This document shows, in pieces, positions 23,479 through 32,598 of a DNA stretch of 64,000 bases. The number at the start of each line of letters is the position of its first letter. The first letter of the stretch is position 1. This DNA comes from Halpernia humi (GTDB lineage: Bacteria; Bacteroidota; Bacteroidia; Flavobacteriales; Weeksellaceae), in the NCBI RefSeq assembly GCF_900108025.1, contig NZ_FNUS01000005.1, forward strand, positions 124,001 through 188,000. The letters are read 5' to 3'. The notes below the pieces were generated by a model. The model was not told where the DNA came from. It searched no databases and saw only the letters and a list, made by a program, of their open reading frames with translations. The translations under genes were made by a program, and so were the position numbers.

Positions 23479-24420
23479 CTATTTTTCAAAATAAGTGAAA
23501 CTAAATGAATTTTCTTTTCCCTGTGATTTTACAAAAGCGTAAGAAAATACTTTTTTTCCTGAAACTGTAGAATGCGCCATCAATTCAGAAAAATCTGCAA
23601 TTTTAAAATTAATTCTCTTTGGAATTCCTTCTAATACCATAAAATTTTCTTTCATCATTAATGGCGATAAATTTATTTCTCTAGCAATAAAATCGAGGTA
23701 TAATTTGAAGTTTGGAAGCAATCTATTTTCTGAATCTAATATTTCAAAGAAACCGCCATCGGGTTTTTTGCAGTAGAAGGGTTTTGCTAATAAAAGTGTT
23801 TCTACTTCTTTTTTAAGTTCAAATGCGTTGATATCAGAATAAACATAATCAATAAACTTATTAGTAATTTTCCCTTCGCACGAATAATTTTTTAGCCATT
23901 CCCACCAATCTTTTGCATTTTCCTTATATTTCTCGACTGAAGTGATAAGTGCATCGTCTGCACGAAGAAAAAAATCTATAGGATTTAAAGTATTTTCAGC
24001 GCTAAACAATTTTATTTTCTCTAAATCTAGCCCATTTTTTTCTAGTTCCGCAATGATGAAATGCACGGTTCCAAACGGATATTTTTTAATATAAGAAGAT
24101 GTAGATGAGAAAAAACGACCTCTAATTAAATTTGGATTTATCTTGTTGCCATGCGATTTTAGCAAAAAACTATGCTGCTCATCATAAGAAATAATATGTT
24201 GATCAATGCAGGTTATATCTTTATTTACCACAAACATATCTATAAAAGTAAATTGTTTGTAATGGCTTTTTTCTTCTTCAATGAGCCACAATTTATTGTC
24301 GCTATTGCAAAAACCCACAATTTCGCAACCCAAAAATTCTTGTAAAATTAAACCAGACAAAACACCATCAAGATCAGTATTGATGATTAATTTCTTATTT
24401 AATTTTAATGCTTCAATCAT
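23479..24420 (-). CDS. DHH-like phosphoesterase-fold protein of unknown function
   Basis: The 313-residue protein has an N-terminal part with spaced acidic residues like a DHH domain: NTDLDGVLSG (Asp16, Asp18), FTFIDMFV (Asp61) and CIDQHII (Asp73-Gln-His75) in place of the usual DHH. The rest has no domain I recognise. DHH enzymes cut nucleotide or RNA phosphodiesters, but the Gln substitution makes activity uncertain. It faces the tRNA terminator and lies 43 bases from the DUF2459 gene in the same direction. No clear defence neighbours. Confidence 0.55.
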   Translation of the reverse strand: MIEALKLNKKLIINTDLDGVLSGLILQEFLGCEIVGFCNSDNKLWLIEEEKSHYKQFTFIDMFVVNKDITCIDQHIISYDEQHSFLLKSHGNKINPNLIRGRFFSSTSSYIKKYPFGTVHFIIAELEKNGLDLEKIKLFSAENTLNPIDFFLRADDALITSVEKYKENAKDWWEWLKNYSCEGKITNKFIDYVYSDINAFELKKEVETLLLAKPFYCKKPDGGFFEILDSENRLLPNFKLYLDFIAREINLSPLMMKENFMVLEGIPKRINFKIADFSELMAHSTVSGKKVFSYAFVKSQGKENSFSFTYFEK

Positions 24421-24463
24421 TTAAACAAAAATTAAAATTTGCCTTTTCAAAGAAGAACTGCCA

Positions 24464-25144
24464 CTATTTATAATGCTGAAAAATACCAAAATCTGTAGGT
24501 GTCCAAAAAGCGGCTTTTTGCCCGGCAACTTTTAAACCGTCATTCGTCCAAGTGTTGCAAGTGTTTATAAAACTATAGCTTCCTTGCGCTTCATAAAAGG
24601 CATCGTTCTCGCCATAGACGGCGTTTGTGGGAATTAAAATATTATTTCCAGTCGAATTTTTATCAAATTTTGAATCTATAAATTTTATTAAATCTGTATA
24701 TTGATTTTCGGTAAGCATTATTTTTTTAGCATCTTTTCCCTCTTTAATTTCATGATAATAAGTGCAATGCATTGCAGATTCGCCAAGCCAAAACGCTGCG
24801 TAAAATGCCGTAGAAAATTTTAGTTGAGACCAAGTTGGTGTATCGAGATAAAAGCCTTTGTCGCCCCAACCAATTCCCAGATATTTAAAATTTTCTTGCT
24901 TTGACTTTGTATTTTGATAAGGAATTTTTTGGCTCCAATCGATTTGCGCCGTTTTTACTGGAACAACTAAATCTGTATGAACGCCATTTGTGTAAATATA
25001 AATTGGGATATTTGCCTTTTCAGTTGTTGCCTTTTTTGGGATTTCAATGTAAGGTAAAGTCAAAGCCAAAATCACGTAAAGCACGATTAACCCTAAAATT
25101 ACACCAAAAATTTTTAGTGTTAGAATGACCATTTTTTTTATCAT
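24464..25144 (-). CDS. TIGR02117/DUF2459 family protein
   Basis: The 226-residue protein starts with a hydrophobic helix (about 5-30, VILTLKIFGVILGLIVLYVIL), then IYIYTNGVHTDLVVPV (about 48-63), LGIGWGDKGFYLDTPTWSQ (about 90-108) and HCTYY, which are the conserved parts of TIGR02117. Several His/Asp/Gly in these parts point to an enzyme in the periplasm, but none is characterised here. It is 10 bases before the queG gene end, in the same direction, so a shared transcript is likely. Confidence 0.85.
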   Translation of the reverse strand: MIKKMVILTLKIFGVILGLIVLYVILALTLPYIEIPKKATTEKANIPIYIYTNGVHTDLVVPVKTAQIDWSQKIPYQNTKSKQENFKYLGIGWGDKGFYLDTPTWSQLKFSTAFYAAFWLGESAMHCTYYHEIKEGKDAKKIMLTENQYTDLIKFIDSKFDKNSTGNNILIPTNAVYGENDAFYEAQGSYSFINTCNTWTNDGLKVAGQKAAFWTPTDFGIFQHYK

Positions 25145-25154
25145 TTAAAAATTT

Positions 25155-26084
25155 TTATTGACTTAAAAACCTAATATTTCGTTGCAAACCTGCAAACTTT
25201 GTTCTTTTCACCGGCGATTTTCGGAATATTTCAGAAAACAAATCCTGACTTAACTCTTGCCAATCTTGCTTTCTATAATTTTTTAAAAAAGAATTTGGCT
25301 GAAATTTTTCTTGATGACTGGGACGTGCAAAACGGTTCCATGGGCAAACGTCTTGGCAAATATCGCAACCAAACATCCAATCTTCCATTTTATCTTTAAA
25401 ATGCGTGGGAATTTCATTTTTTAACTCAATCGTTGCGTAAGAAATACATTTGCTTCCATCAATAATTTTATCTGAAATAATGGCATCTGTGGGGCAAGCG
25501 TCGATACATTTTCTACAAGTTCCGCAATGATCGGTGGTTTCGTGGTCTGCAATTAATTCTAAATCGCAAATAATCTCTGCTAAAAAATAGAAAGATCCTT
25601 TTTCTTTTGTGATTAAATTAGCGTTTTTCCCCACCCAACCAATGCCTGATTTTCTGGCCCAAGCGCGCTCTAAAACTGGCGCAGAATCTACAAAAATTCT
25701 AAAATGAAAATCGCCAATTTCGTGCTTTAATTCATTAACTAAATCTTTTAAAATACCTTTAATAATATCGTGATAATCTTCTGCATAAGCGTATTTTGAA
25801 ATTTTAAAATTATCTAAAGTTTCAATTTTTTCGCTTGGAAAATAGTTGTAGGAAAGCGAAATAACAGATTTTGAACCTTCGACTAACAAAGTTGGATTTA
25901 GCCTTTTATCAAAATAATTTTCCATGTAAGCCATTTCACCTTGAAAATTATTTTTCAACCAATTTTCTAAATTTGGCGCATCTTCTTCCAAAAATTCGGC
26001 TTTAGAAATACCACAAGATTCAAAGCCATATTTTCGGGCTTTTTCTTTAATTAAATCTGAATATTTTTGCTGATTTTGTGGCAT
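25155..26084 (-). CDS. queG: Epoxyqueuosine reductase QueG
   Basis: QueG performs the last step of queuosine formation, reducing epoxyqueuosine in tRNA with cobalamin and two Fe-S clusters. The 309-residue protein has the expected N-terminal helical part (KEKARKYGFESCGISKAEF), SVISLSYNYFPSEK, VDSAPVLERAWARKSGIGWVGKN, and two ferredoxin-like cluster motifs CGTCRKCIDACP and CDICQDVCPWNRF. The C-terminal HEAT-like part is missing, as in many Bacteroidota. The start at 26084 gives the usual length of about 310. Confidence 0.95.
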   Translation of the reverse strand: MPQNQQKYSDLIKEKARKYGFESCGISKAEFLEEDAPNLENWLKNNFQGEMAYMENYFDKRLNPTLLVEGSKSVISLSYNYFPSEKIETLDNFKISKYAYAEDYHDIIKGILKDLVNELKHEIGDFHFRIFVDSAPVLERAWARKSGIGWVGKNANLITKEKGSFYFLAEIICDLELIADHETTDHCGTCRKCIDACPTDAIISDKIIDGSKCISYATIELKNEIPTHFKDKMEDWMFGCDICQDVCPWNRFARPSHQEKFQPNSFLKNYRKQDWQELSQDLFSEIFRKSPVKRTKFAGLQRNIRFLSQ

Positions 26085-26162
26085 TTATTTTCTTTGCAAA
26101 TGAAGTTGATTTTAACTAATTTTGTTTTAAATAATTACAAAAATACATTTTAAATAAATATA

Positions 26163-26444
26163 ATGACTTTAGAAGAAATTTTAGAAAACGGAAATTACCA
26201 TTTAATAGACGTTCGCGAAGAAATGGAACTTGAAATGGATGGGCAAATTGAAAAAGCGCAAAATATCCCTTTAGGAGAAATTGAAGAAAGAAAACAAGAA
26301 ATAATCAATCTTGAAGGTCCGAAAATTTTCTTTTGCAGAAGTGGCGCAAGAAGCGGAAGAGCGACGCAGTTTTTTGAAAACCAAGGCTTGACGGACGTTT
26401 ACAACGGTGGCGGTTTTGAAGATGTGAAAGCGATGCTTGCTTAA
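26163..26444 (+). CDS. Rhodanese-like single-domain protein
   Basis: This 93-residue protein is one rhodanese fold: LIDVREEMELEMDGQIEKAQNIPLGE (about 14-38), the active Cys58 in FFCRSGARSGRA and the C-terminal GFEDVKAMLA. The loop CRSGARSG is of the sulfurtransferase type. It is on the opposite strand from both neighbours and starts 78 bases from queG. A role in sulfur or selenium transfer for tRNA thiolation is possible but not shown. Confidence 0.85.
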   Translation: MTLEEILENGNYHLIDVREEMELEMDGQIEKAQNIPLGEIEERKQEIINLEGPKIFFCRSGARSGRATQFFENQGLTDVYNGGGFEDVKAMLA

Positions 26445-26447
26445 AAT

Positions 26448-27395
26448 CTAAAATTTAGAGAAATCTGCAGCATTAAATTCTGCTAAAAGATTTTCAAAAA
26501 CTTTTTCTACGGGTAAGATTTCCTTTATTAGAGAGGAAACTTGCCCTATTTCTAATTCGCCTTCTTCTAAATCACCTTCAAACATGCCGCGTTTTGCGCG
26601 CGCTCTTCCAAGTTTTTCTTTTAAAGCATCTTTGTCTCTTCCTGATTCATAAAGGTTTTCTAAATCGTTGTAAAATTTATTTTTCACCATACGAACTGGT
26701 GCTAATTCTTTTAAAGTCAAATTTGTATCGCCTTCGTTTAATTCTGTAATTTTCTTTTTCCAAATTTCATGCGAACTTGCTTCTTCTGTGGCGGCAAAAC
26801 GCGAGCCGATTTGCACGCCATCTGCGCCCAAAATCATAGCTGCTTTCATTTGCGAGCCAAGCGCAATTCCACCCGCTGCAATCAAGGGTTTTGAAATATT
26901 TTCTCGCACATTTGGTATCAAACAAAAAGTGGTGGTTTCATCTCTTCCGTTGTGTCCGCCGGCTTCGAAACCTTCGGCTACAACTGCATCTACGTTGGCT
27001 TCTTCACATTTTATGGCAAATTTTGTAGATGAAACAACGTGCGCTACTTTTATACCTTCTTTTTGCAAAAATTCGGTGTAAGTTTTCGGATTTCCGGCGG
27101 ATGTAAAAACTATTTTAATATTTTCTTCTAAAATAATTTTAAATATTTCTTCCAAATTTGGGTACAACATTGGGACATTTACGCCAAACGGTTTGTTGGT
27201 TGCTTTTTTGCATTTCTGAATATTTTCTCGTAAAATATCGGGATACATACTTCCGGCTCCAATTAAGCCTAAACCACCGCAATTAGACACGGCAGAAGCC
27301 AATCTCCAACCAGAATGCCAAATCATTCCACCTTGAATGATGGGATATTTTATCTGAAATAAATTGGTGATTTTATTTTTTTGCAGTTCGTTCAT
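26448..27395 (-). CDS. Nitronate monooxygenase / 2-nitropropane dioxygenase family
   Basis: The 315-residue protein is a TIM-barrel flavoprotein of the NMO family: KYPIIQGGMIWHSGWRLASA (near 15-34), GGLGLIGAG (40-48), FTSAGNPKTYTEFLQ, GFEAGGHNGRDETTTF (about 141-156) and GADGVQIGSRFAATEEAS (about 188-205). The HNGRDE His is the usual catalytic one. NMO detoxifies nitronates, while close relatives are FabK enoyl reductases; the motif mix favours NMO. It ends 4 bases from the rhodanese stop, facing it. Confidence 0.85.
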   Translation of the reverse strand: MNELQKNKITNLFQIKYPIIQGGMIWHSGWRLASAVSNCGGLGLIGAGSMYPDILRENIQKCKKATNKPFGVNVPMLYPNLEEIFKIILEENIKIVFTSAGNPKTYTEFLQKEGIKVAHVVSSTKFAIKCEEANVDAVVAEGFEAGGHNGRDETTTFCLIPNVRENISKPLIAAGGIALGSQMKAAMILGADGVQIGSRFAATEEASSHEIWKKKITELNEGDTNLTLKELAPVRMVKNKFYNDLENLYESGRDKDALKEKLGRARAKRGMFEGDLEEGELEIGQVSSLIKEILPVEKVFENLLAEFNAADFSKF

Positions 27396-27553
27396 CTTTT
27401 TGGCTTTGGTTGCGGGTTGTAAAGTTTAATTAAATTCAAAAATAGGAAATTGATAGAAACTTTGACTATTTTTCTTTAATTCTTTTCTAACTAGGAATTG
27501 ACTAAAAAAAGCTAAACAATGGAAATAAGATGAAGCGGAAATTTTTTTTATGA

Positions 27554-27589
27554 CAAAAAAAATCTCTGAAAATATTTTCAGAGATTTTG
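27554..27589 (-). terminator. Terminator of the surA/ppiC/pfkB unit
   Basis: CAAAAAAAATCTCTGAAAA pairs with TTTTCAGAGATTTTG across an AT loop; on the minus strand it lies just after the SurA stop at 27592 and ends in T8. The stretch 27426-27553 between it and the NMO gene shows nothing else. Confidence 0.8.
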
Positions 27590-27591
27590 TA

Positions 27592-28953
27592 TTAATTTTC
27601 GCTTGTTTTCTTCTTAAAATTATTCTTAAAATTACAATCGTCATAGCGTTTATTTATAGAAATAAATGTTTTGGGGATTTCTTCATCAATCCATTTTTCA
27701 ACCATTTCATTTTTCTTTTTATTCAAGGCCAAATCTTTTATACGGTCGTAATCTGTGGCAAGATCCAACTGGTGCGCTCCAATTACATCTTCTACTTTTA
27801 ATAATGACACAACTTTTCTACCATTTAGTTCATCTTCGAAAACATCAGAAAGATCTCCTTTATTGATACCTGCGATCTGAAAGGCTAAATTTGCGGGCAA
27901 ACTGGCTTTTTCTATTTTATCTGTCCCGTCTTGGGAAGTTACGATTCCGCCGCTAAATTTTGTATTTTTATTATCAGAGAATTTAAAGGCCGCATCTTTA
28001 AAACTAATTTTTCCTTCAGTAATTAAAGTTTTAATACTGTCTAATATCTTTTTAGCGCTAGCAATTTCTTGGGCATTTGGCTCTGCTTTTAGCAAAATGT
28101 GGCGCGCATCATATTGTTTTCCATTTTTTTTCACCAACTGAATAATATGATAGCCAAATTCCGTTTCTACAGGATCAGAAATTTCACCTTCTTGCAAATT
28201 TAAAGCGGTTGCTTCAAAAGCTTTCACCATTTTACCACGAGAAATATTTGTGTAAAGGCCGCCTTTCTGCGCAGAGCCGGGATCTTCAGAATAAATTCTA
28301 GCCTCGTTTGCAAAAGACTCGCCGTTTAGAATATCTTGCTTTATTTTTTTTAATTTATCTATTAAAACTTGCTTATGCGCATCCGTTAAGCGCGGATATA
28401 AACTGATTTCGGCTATAGTAACCTCATCTTTTACTTCAGGTAATTGTTCTTTGTATAAGTTATAAAAATCTGTTACTTCATTTGGCGTTACGTCTGCTTT
28501 ATCGGTAATTCTGGCAAATTTTTGTTGACCGTAATATTGATCGGTATCAATTTTTTCTATCGCTTTTTTCATTTCGTATGCCGTCCGAAATTTATAGGCG
28601 GCAAGCATTGTTTTCTCATCTGGAAATTGCGACAAAATTTGAGAATATTTTGTATCTGTATTCTCTTTTATACGTGATGCTGGATTTTCAATTAAAGTAT
28701 CTTTTTTAGCATGATAAATTAAAAGTTTATTCCCAATAATTTTCTCTAAAAATTTACACTTATCAGAAACATCAGTTCCTTGCTGTTGTGCGTAAGTCGC
28801 TTGTTCTTGGATGTCGGATTCTAAAACAATTTCATCACCTACAACCGCAGAAATACCATCAACAAGTTGGCCAGGTTTTAATTGCGCTTTGGTTTGCGAC
28901 AATCCAATAATTAGAAATAATAAGAAAAATATATGCTTTATAGACTTTGTCAT
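27592..28953 (-). CDS. surA: Periplasmic peptidyl-prolyl isomerase, SurA-like
   Basis: The 453-residue protein has a signal peptide (MTKSIKHIFFLLFLIIGLSQTKAQ), a SurA N-terminal domain (about 30-165, VDGISAVVGDEIVLESDIQEQ) and two parvulin domains: about 180-272 (DPGSAQKGGLYTNISRG..., EFGYHIIQLVKK) and about 280-385 (DARHILLKAEP). SurA chaperones outer membrane proteins. It is in the same direction as another PpiC protein 66 bases upstream. The C-terminal helix (LALNKKKNEMVEKWIDEEI) returns to the N domain in the family. Confidence 0.9.
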   Translation of the reverse strand: MTKSIKHIFFLLFLIIGLSQTKAQLKPGQLVDGISAVVGDEIVLESDIQEQATYAQQQGTDVSDKCKFLEKIIGNKLLIYHAKKDTLIENPASRIKENTDTKYSQILSQFPDEKTMLAAYKFRTAYEMKKAIEKIDTDQYYGQQKFARITDKADVTPNEVTDFYNLYKEQLPEVKDEVTIAEISLYPRLTDAHKQVLIDKLKKIKQDILNGESFANEARIYSEDPGSAQKGGLYTNISRGKMVKAFEATALNLQEGEISDPVETEFGYHIIQLVKKNGKQYDARHILLKAEPNAQEIASAKKILDSIKTLITEGKISFKDAAFKFSDNKNTKFSGGIVTSQDGTDKIEKASLPANLAFQIAGINKGDLSDVFEDELNGRKVVSLLKVEDVIGAHQLDLATDYDRIKDLALNKKKNEMVEKWIDEEIPKTFISINKRYDDCNFKNNFKKKTSEN

Positions 28954-29019
28954 TCTCTGGTTTTAAATAAGTTGCAAATTTAGGATTCTAAATGAATTAT
29001 GCTTTATAAATTATTATAA

Positions 29020-30849
29020 TTATTTCTTAAAATTTTTCTCCAAATCTTTTAGAAATTCAGGTTGCACCACAATTTTTGTTTTAGCGCGCTGATCTGCAAG
29101 AATTTTGGATAACTGCTCTTCAGTTACGGCATCTTTAAGATATTCTTCGGCTTCTTTTTCCGTCATTTGCGAAGGAGGCAAAATCCCATCAATTGCAATA
29201 ACTAAAGTTTTTGTACCCATTTTGGTGGTAAAAACACCTTTTTTGAAAGGCACTTTGTATTTCGTGAAAACCTCCGCAGTTTCAGACATATCGCCACTTT
29301 GGAAATTTACAACATCTTGTTTTTTGGCATCTTTTTTAGCTTCATATTTTTTCTGTAGTGCATCCCAATTTTTCGAATCTGCAATTTCGGCCATAATTTT
29401 TGGCGCTAAAGTTTCATCATCAAAAATCGCAACTCTCCCTTCTGCTCTGCTTTCCCACATATATTTATCTTTGTGTGCGTTGTAGTAAGCAGTAAGTTTT
29501 TCTGGATGATTTTTCACATCGTTTTTCAGCCAATTAGAAAAAATAAATTCTGAATACAAATTCCTTTTTTCAGCATCTAATTCTGGTTTTACATCTTTTC
29601 TTGAGTAGAAATCTTGTGCGTACGAATTATAAACAAATTGAGAATTGATGATGTTTAATAAATTCTTCCATTCTTCGGGAGTTAATTTTTCTACATCTTT
29701 CACCTTATCAGCAATTAATTTTTTTAAATCATCAACGCTCATTTTATGATTATTGTAAGAAAACAAACTTTCTAAACCTTTTTTATCTGCTAAAAGTGTC
29801 GCATAAGATTTTTGAATATTTTTAAATTCAGGGGTTTCTTTATAATTGGGCTGCTTTTTTAAATAATCTATTAATTCTTTTTGTACCAACTCTCCGTATT
29901 GAGATTTCATCATTTCAGATTTAAAGAACTCTTTATTTTTAGCATCCAACTCATAGGGTGTGAGCGCATAAATATTAAAAACAAAAAATTGATCGCCCAC
30001 TAAAATGGGGTCAGAATATTCACCTTCTTTTTTGTTTTTCAAAGCATCATAAACTGCATCTGGCAATGTGGGAGAGCCTACTACCAGACCACTATTATTT
30101 TTTTCAGCATCAGACGAGCCATAAAGTTTTGCAACTTCCGCGAATTTTTTTCCACTTTTTAAAGCATCATAAATTTCGGCCTTCTTTTTTGAAGCATTTG
30201 CATCATTTGGGTAAGAAATAGTTCCGAAAATTATATAGCCCAAACTTGGTCTATTGTCTAAGAGTTGGGCAAAAGCCACAATTTGTGGTGTTTTATATAA
30301 TTTAGTAAAACCATTTTTGGGTAAAGTTTTAATTTCAGCATACATGTCATTATCCATGCTTCCCGGTTTAACGTAGAATGCTTTGCCAGTTTTATCCATG
30401 TATTTTTTCATGGCATCTTCCATCGTCATTTTGCCACTTTTCACCGAATCATAAACCATTTTGTAATCGGTTTTATCGTCGGGTTTTAACTCTTTTAAAA
30501 AAATCAAAACTTTTCTTTCGGTTCTATTATCTGCAACGTATTGGCTTAAAATAGGATCTGTAACTGCTGTTGGCAAAAATAGTTTGCTTCGCAATTCCCC
30601 TTCTTTATTTTGCATTGCACTTTTAAAGGCGGCCGTTGTATCTGCTTTTTTCTCTTGGGCAAATTGCTGCAACAAGTAGAAATCTTGCGTTGCTTTCAAA
30701 GTTTTTTCAACGCCAATATTTTGTAAACCGTAAAGGTTGTCTTTTTTAAAGTTTGCCAAGGAAATACTGTCTTTCCCCACAATCATAAATTGTGCGAAGC
30801 AATAGGTATTTACAAAAATCAACAGTAAAAAAACACTTAATTTTTTCAT
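29020..30849 (-). CDS. Periplasmic PpiC-type foldase, 609 residues
   Basis: The protein has a signal peptide (MKKLSVFLLLIFVNTYCFAQ) and parvulin-type parts around residues 130-300 (DYKMVYDSVKSGKMTMEDAMKKY, LGYIIFGTISYPNDAN, KLYGSSDAEKNNSGLVVGS), with a long helical C-terminal half with degenerate repeats of the same sort (about 450-600). It appears to be a two- or three-domain parvulin specific to Bacteroidota. It lies between SurA and the PfkB kinase in one direction. The substrates are probably envelope proteins. Confidence 0.8.
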   Translation of the reverse strand: MKKLSVFLLLIFVNTYCFAQFMIVGKDSISLANFKKDNLYGLQNIGVEKTLKATQDFYLLQQFAQEKKADTTAAFKSAMQNKEGELRSKLFLPTAVTDPILSQYVADNRTERKVLIFLKELKPDDKTDYKMVYDSVKSGKMTMEDAMKKYMDKTGKAFYVKPGSMDNDMYAEIKTLPKNGFTKLYKTPQIVAFAQLLDNRPSLGYIIFGTISYPNDANASKKKAEIYDALKSGKKFAEVAKLYGSSDAEKNNSGLVVGSPTLPDAVYDALKNKKEGEYSDPILVGDQFFVFNIYALTPYELDAKNKEFFKSEMMKSQYGELVQKELIDYLKKQPNYKETPEFKNIQKSYATLLADKKGLESLFSYNNHKMSVDDLKKLIADKVKDVEKLTPEEWKNLLNIINSQFVYNSYAQDFYSRKDVKPELDAEKRNLYSEFIFSNWLKNDVKNHPEKLTAYYNAHKDKYMWESRAEGRVAIFDDETLAPKIMAEIADSKNWDALQKKYEAKKDAKKQDVVNFQSGDMSETAEVFTKYKVPFKKGVFTTKMGTKTLVIAIDGILPPSQMTEKEAEEYLKDAVTEEQLSKILADQRAKTKIVVQPEFLKDLEKNFKK

Positions 30850-30862
30850 TAAATTTAATTAT

Positions 30863-31783
30863 TTATAAGGTAACTTCAAATGAAGTTAGATTTTTAAATT
30901 CTTCGATTCTATTTTTCAAATCTTGGTTTGTAACTTCTTTCAAACGTTCTGTTCCAAATTTTTCCACCGTAAATGAAGCGAGCGCAGAACCTACAATGAT
31001 TGCAGATTTCATGTTTTCGAAACTAAAATTTTCTGTTTTTGCAAGATGTGCTCCAAAACCACCTGCAAAAGTATCACCTGCGCCAGTTGGATCAAAAACC
31101 ACTTCTAGAGGCAATGCAGGAATTGAAAAGATTTTGCCATCGTGAAACAATAATGCGCCGTGCTCTCCTTTTTTTATAATCACAAATTTTGGTCCTAATT
31201 CGTGGATTTTTTGGGCGGCTTTTACTAAAGAATATTCACCAGAAAGTTGGCGCGCTTCTTCGTCATTTATGGAAATCACATCGGTTTTAGCAATCATTTC
31301 CATCAAAATATCCCAAGCAGTATCCATCCAAAAATTCATGGTATCTAAAATTACCAATTTTGGCTTGTTTTTCATTTTTTCTAAAACAGAAAGTTGCACG
31401 CCAGGATGCAAATTCCCTAGCAATAACACTTCTGCATCTTGCATAGAATCTGGAATTTTTGGATCGAAATGTTCCAAAACATTTACTTCTGTTACCAAAG
31501 TATCTCTAGAATTCAAATCATTGTGGTATTTGCCGCTCCAGAAAAAAGTTTTTCCGTCTTTTACTATTTCTATGCCTTCTATATTAATGTTTCTGCCAGT
31601 AAGCATATCCAAATCTGCTTGTGGGAAATCGCCTCCAACAACGGAGACAATACCAGAATCTACACCCAAAACAGAGGATGCCAAAGTAATATAGGTTGCC
31701 GCACCGCCTAAAATTTTATCGGTTTTCCCAAAAGGCGTTTCAATTGCGTCGAACGCTACACTTCCTACTACTAATAATTTCAT
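30863..31783 (-). CDS. PfkB-family carbohydrate/nucleoside kinase
   Basis: The 306-residue protein has the ribokinase fold: VGSVAFDAIETPFGKTDKILGGAATYITLA (6-35) and the catalytic DPTGAGDTFAGGFGAHLA (about 231-248) with the Asp base and anion hole. PfkB members phosphorylate adenosine, ribose, fructose or similar; the substrate cannot be set here, although the GG-AATYI start recalls adenosine-kinase-like members of Bacteroidota. It precedes the two foldase genes by 13 bases, so they may share a transcript. Confidence 0.9.
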   Translation of the reverse strand: MKLLVVGSVAFDAIETPFGKTDKILGGAATYITLASSVLGVDSGIVSVVGGDFPQADLDMLTGRNINIEGIEIVKDGKTFFWSGKYHNDLNSRDTLVTEVNVLEHFDPKIPDSMQDAEVLLLGNLHPGVQLSVLEKMKNKPKLVILDTMNFWMDTAWDILMEMIAKTDVISINDEEARQLSGEYSLVKAAQKIHELGPKFVIIKKGEHGALLFHDGKIFSIPALPLEVVFDPTGAGDTFAGGFGAHLAKTENFSFENMKSAIIVGSALASFTVEKFGTERLKEVTNQDLKNRIEEFKNLTSFEVTL

Positions 31784-31873
31784 ATTATATTTTATCTAAA
31801 TTTATTTTAATTTTTAACTAACTATTTTAGTTAAAATTTCACTTTCTTACTTTAACTTTTATGCTTTTTACTG

Positions 31874-32431
31874 TTACTGCTTCCATTTAAAAGTATCAAT
31901 AATATGCAACATATCTTTTTTAATGTAATCTACTGCAGGTGCGAGCGAATCGGGTTTTGGTCTCGTGTTAAAATATAAATTCGCCGTTACAAAATGTTTG
32001 GTAGAATCTGTAACATAAAACTGAATATTTGAGGCTGTCTCACCTTGCAATTGATAAAAATTTCCATAAACTTTTTTAGCAGGATAACTGAAAGATTGCG
32101 TATCTATCGAGCTTGCTTTTATAGTATGCTCATAAACCAATTTCTCCGCTTCTTTTGTATGTGCGTTGAAATCATTTTGAATTGGGAAATAAGTGATGAA
32201 AATTTTGGCTTTCATTTTTGGATAATTAATGTAGTACCAACATTTTTTTTTGCCGTCCTGAATTTCTGAAAAATTAGAATAATCAAAAGTAAAAGGGCAA
32301 TCTGAAGTGAAATTTTGATATTTCGGCGCTGGATATTCCAAGCGTAATTCGCCGCTCGGTTTTGGCAATGGTTTTTTGCCACATGAGGCCAAAATTAAAA
32401 ATAAACACGCAAAAAAGATGTTTTTAAGCAT
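31874..32431 (-). CDS. gldD: Gliding motility lipoprotein GldD
   Basis: From the ATG at 32431 the protein has 185 residues: a lipoprotein signal MLKNIFFACLFLILASC, GELRLEYPAPKYQNF, CPFTFDYSNFSEI, KCWYYINYPKMKAKIFITYFPI and a C-terminal helical part, all matching GldD. GldD is an outer-membrane lipoprotein needed for gliding and T9SS function in Flavobacterium johnsoniae. The longer frame from 32482 adds 17 unrelated residues before the signal, so it is rejected. MutY lies upstream in the same direction, as often in this class. Confidence 0.9.
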   Translation of the reverse strand: MLKNIFFACLFLILASCGKKPLPKPSGELRLEYPAPKYQNFTSDCPFTFDYSNFSEIQDGKKKCWYYINYPKMKAKIFITYFPIQNDFNAHTKEAEKLVYEHTIKASSIDTQSFSYPAKKVYGNFYQLQGETASNIQFYVTDSTKHFVTANLYFNTRPKPDSLAPAVDYIKKDMLHIIDTFKWKQ

Positions 32432-32598
32432 TCCGCAAAAATAGTGATTTTTTTTGTTTTTAAATAAGGAGACATTTAGCATTAGGAATTTTTAACAAAG
32501 AGACCCATATTTTTTCTCAAAACAACTTCTAGTTGATTGTTTTTCATTAAATTATTTCAAGTTCAACTGTTTCAATTTTCTTGGTTTTTTACTAAAAA

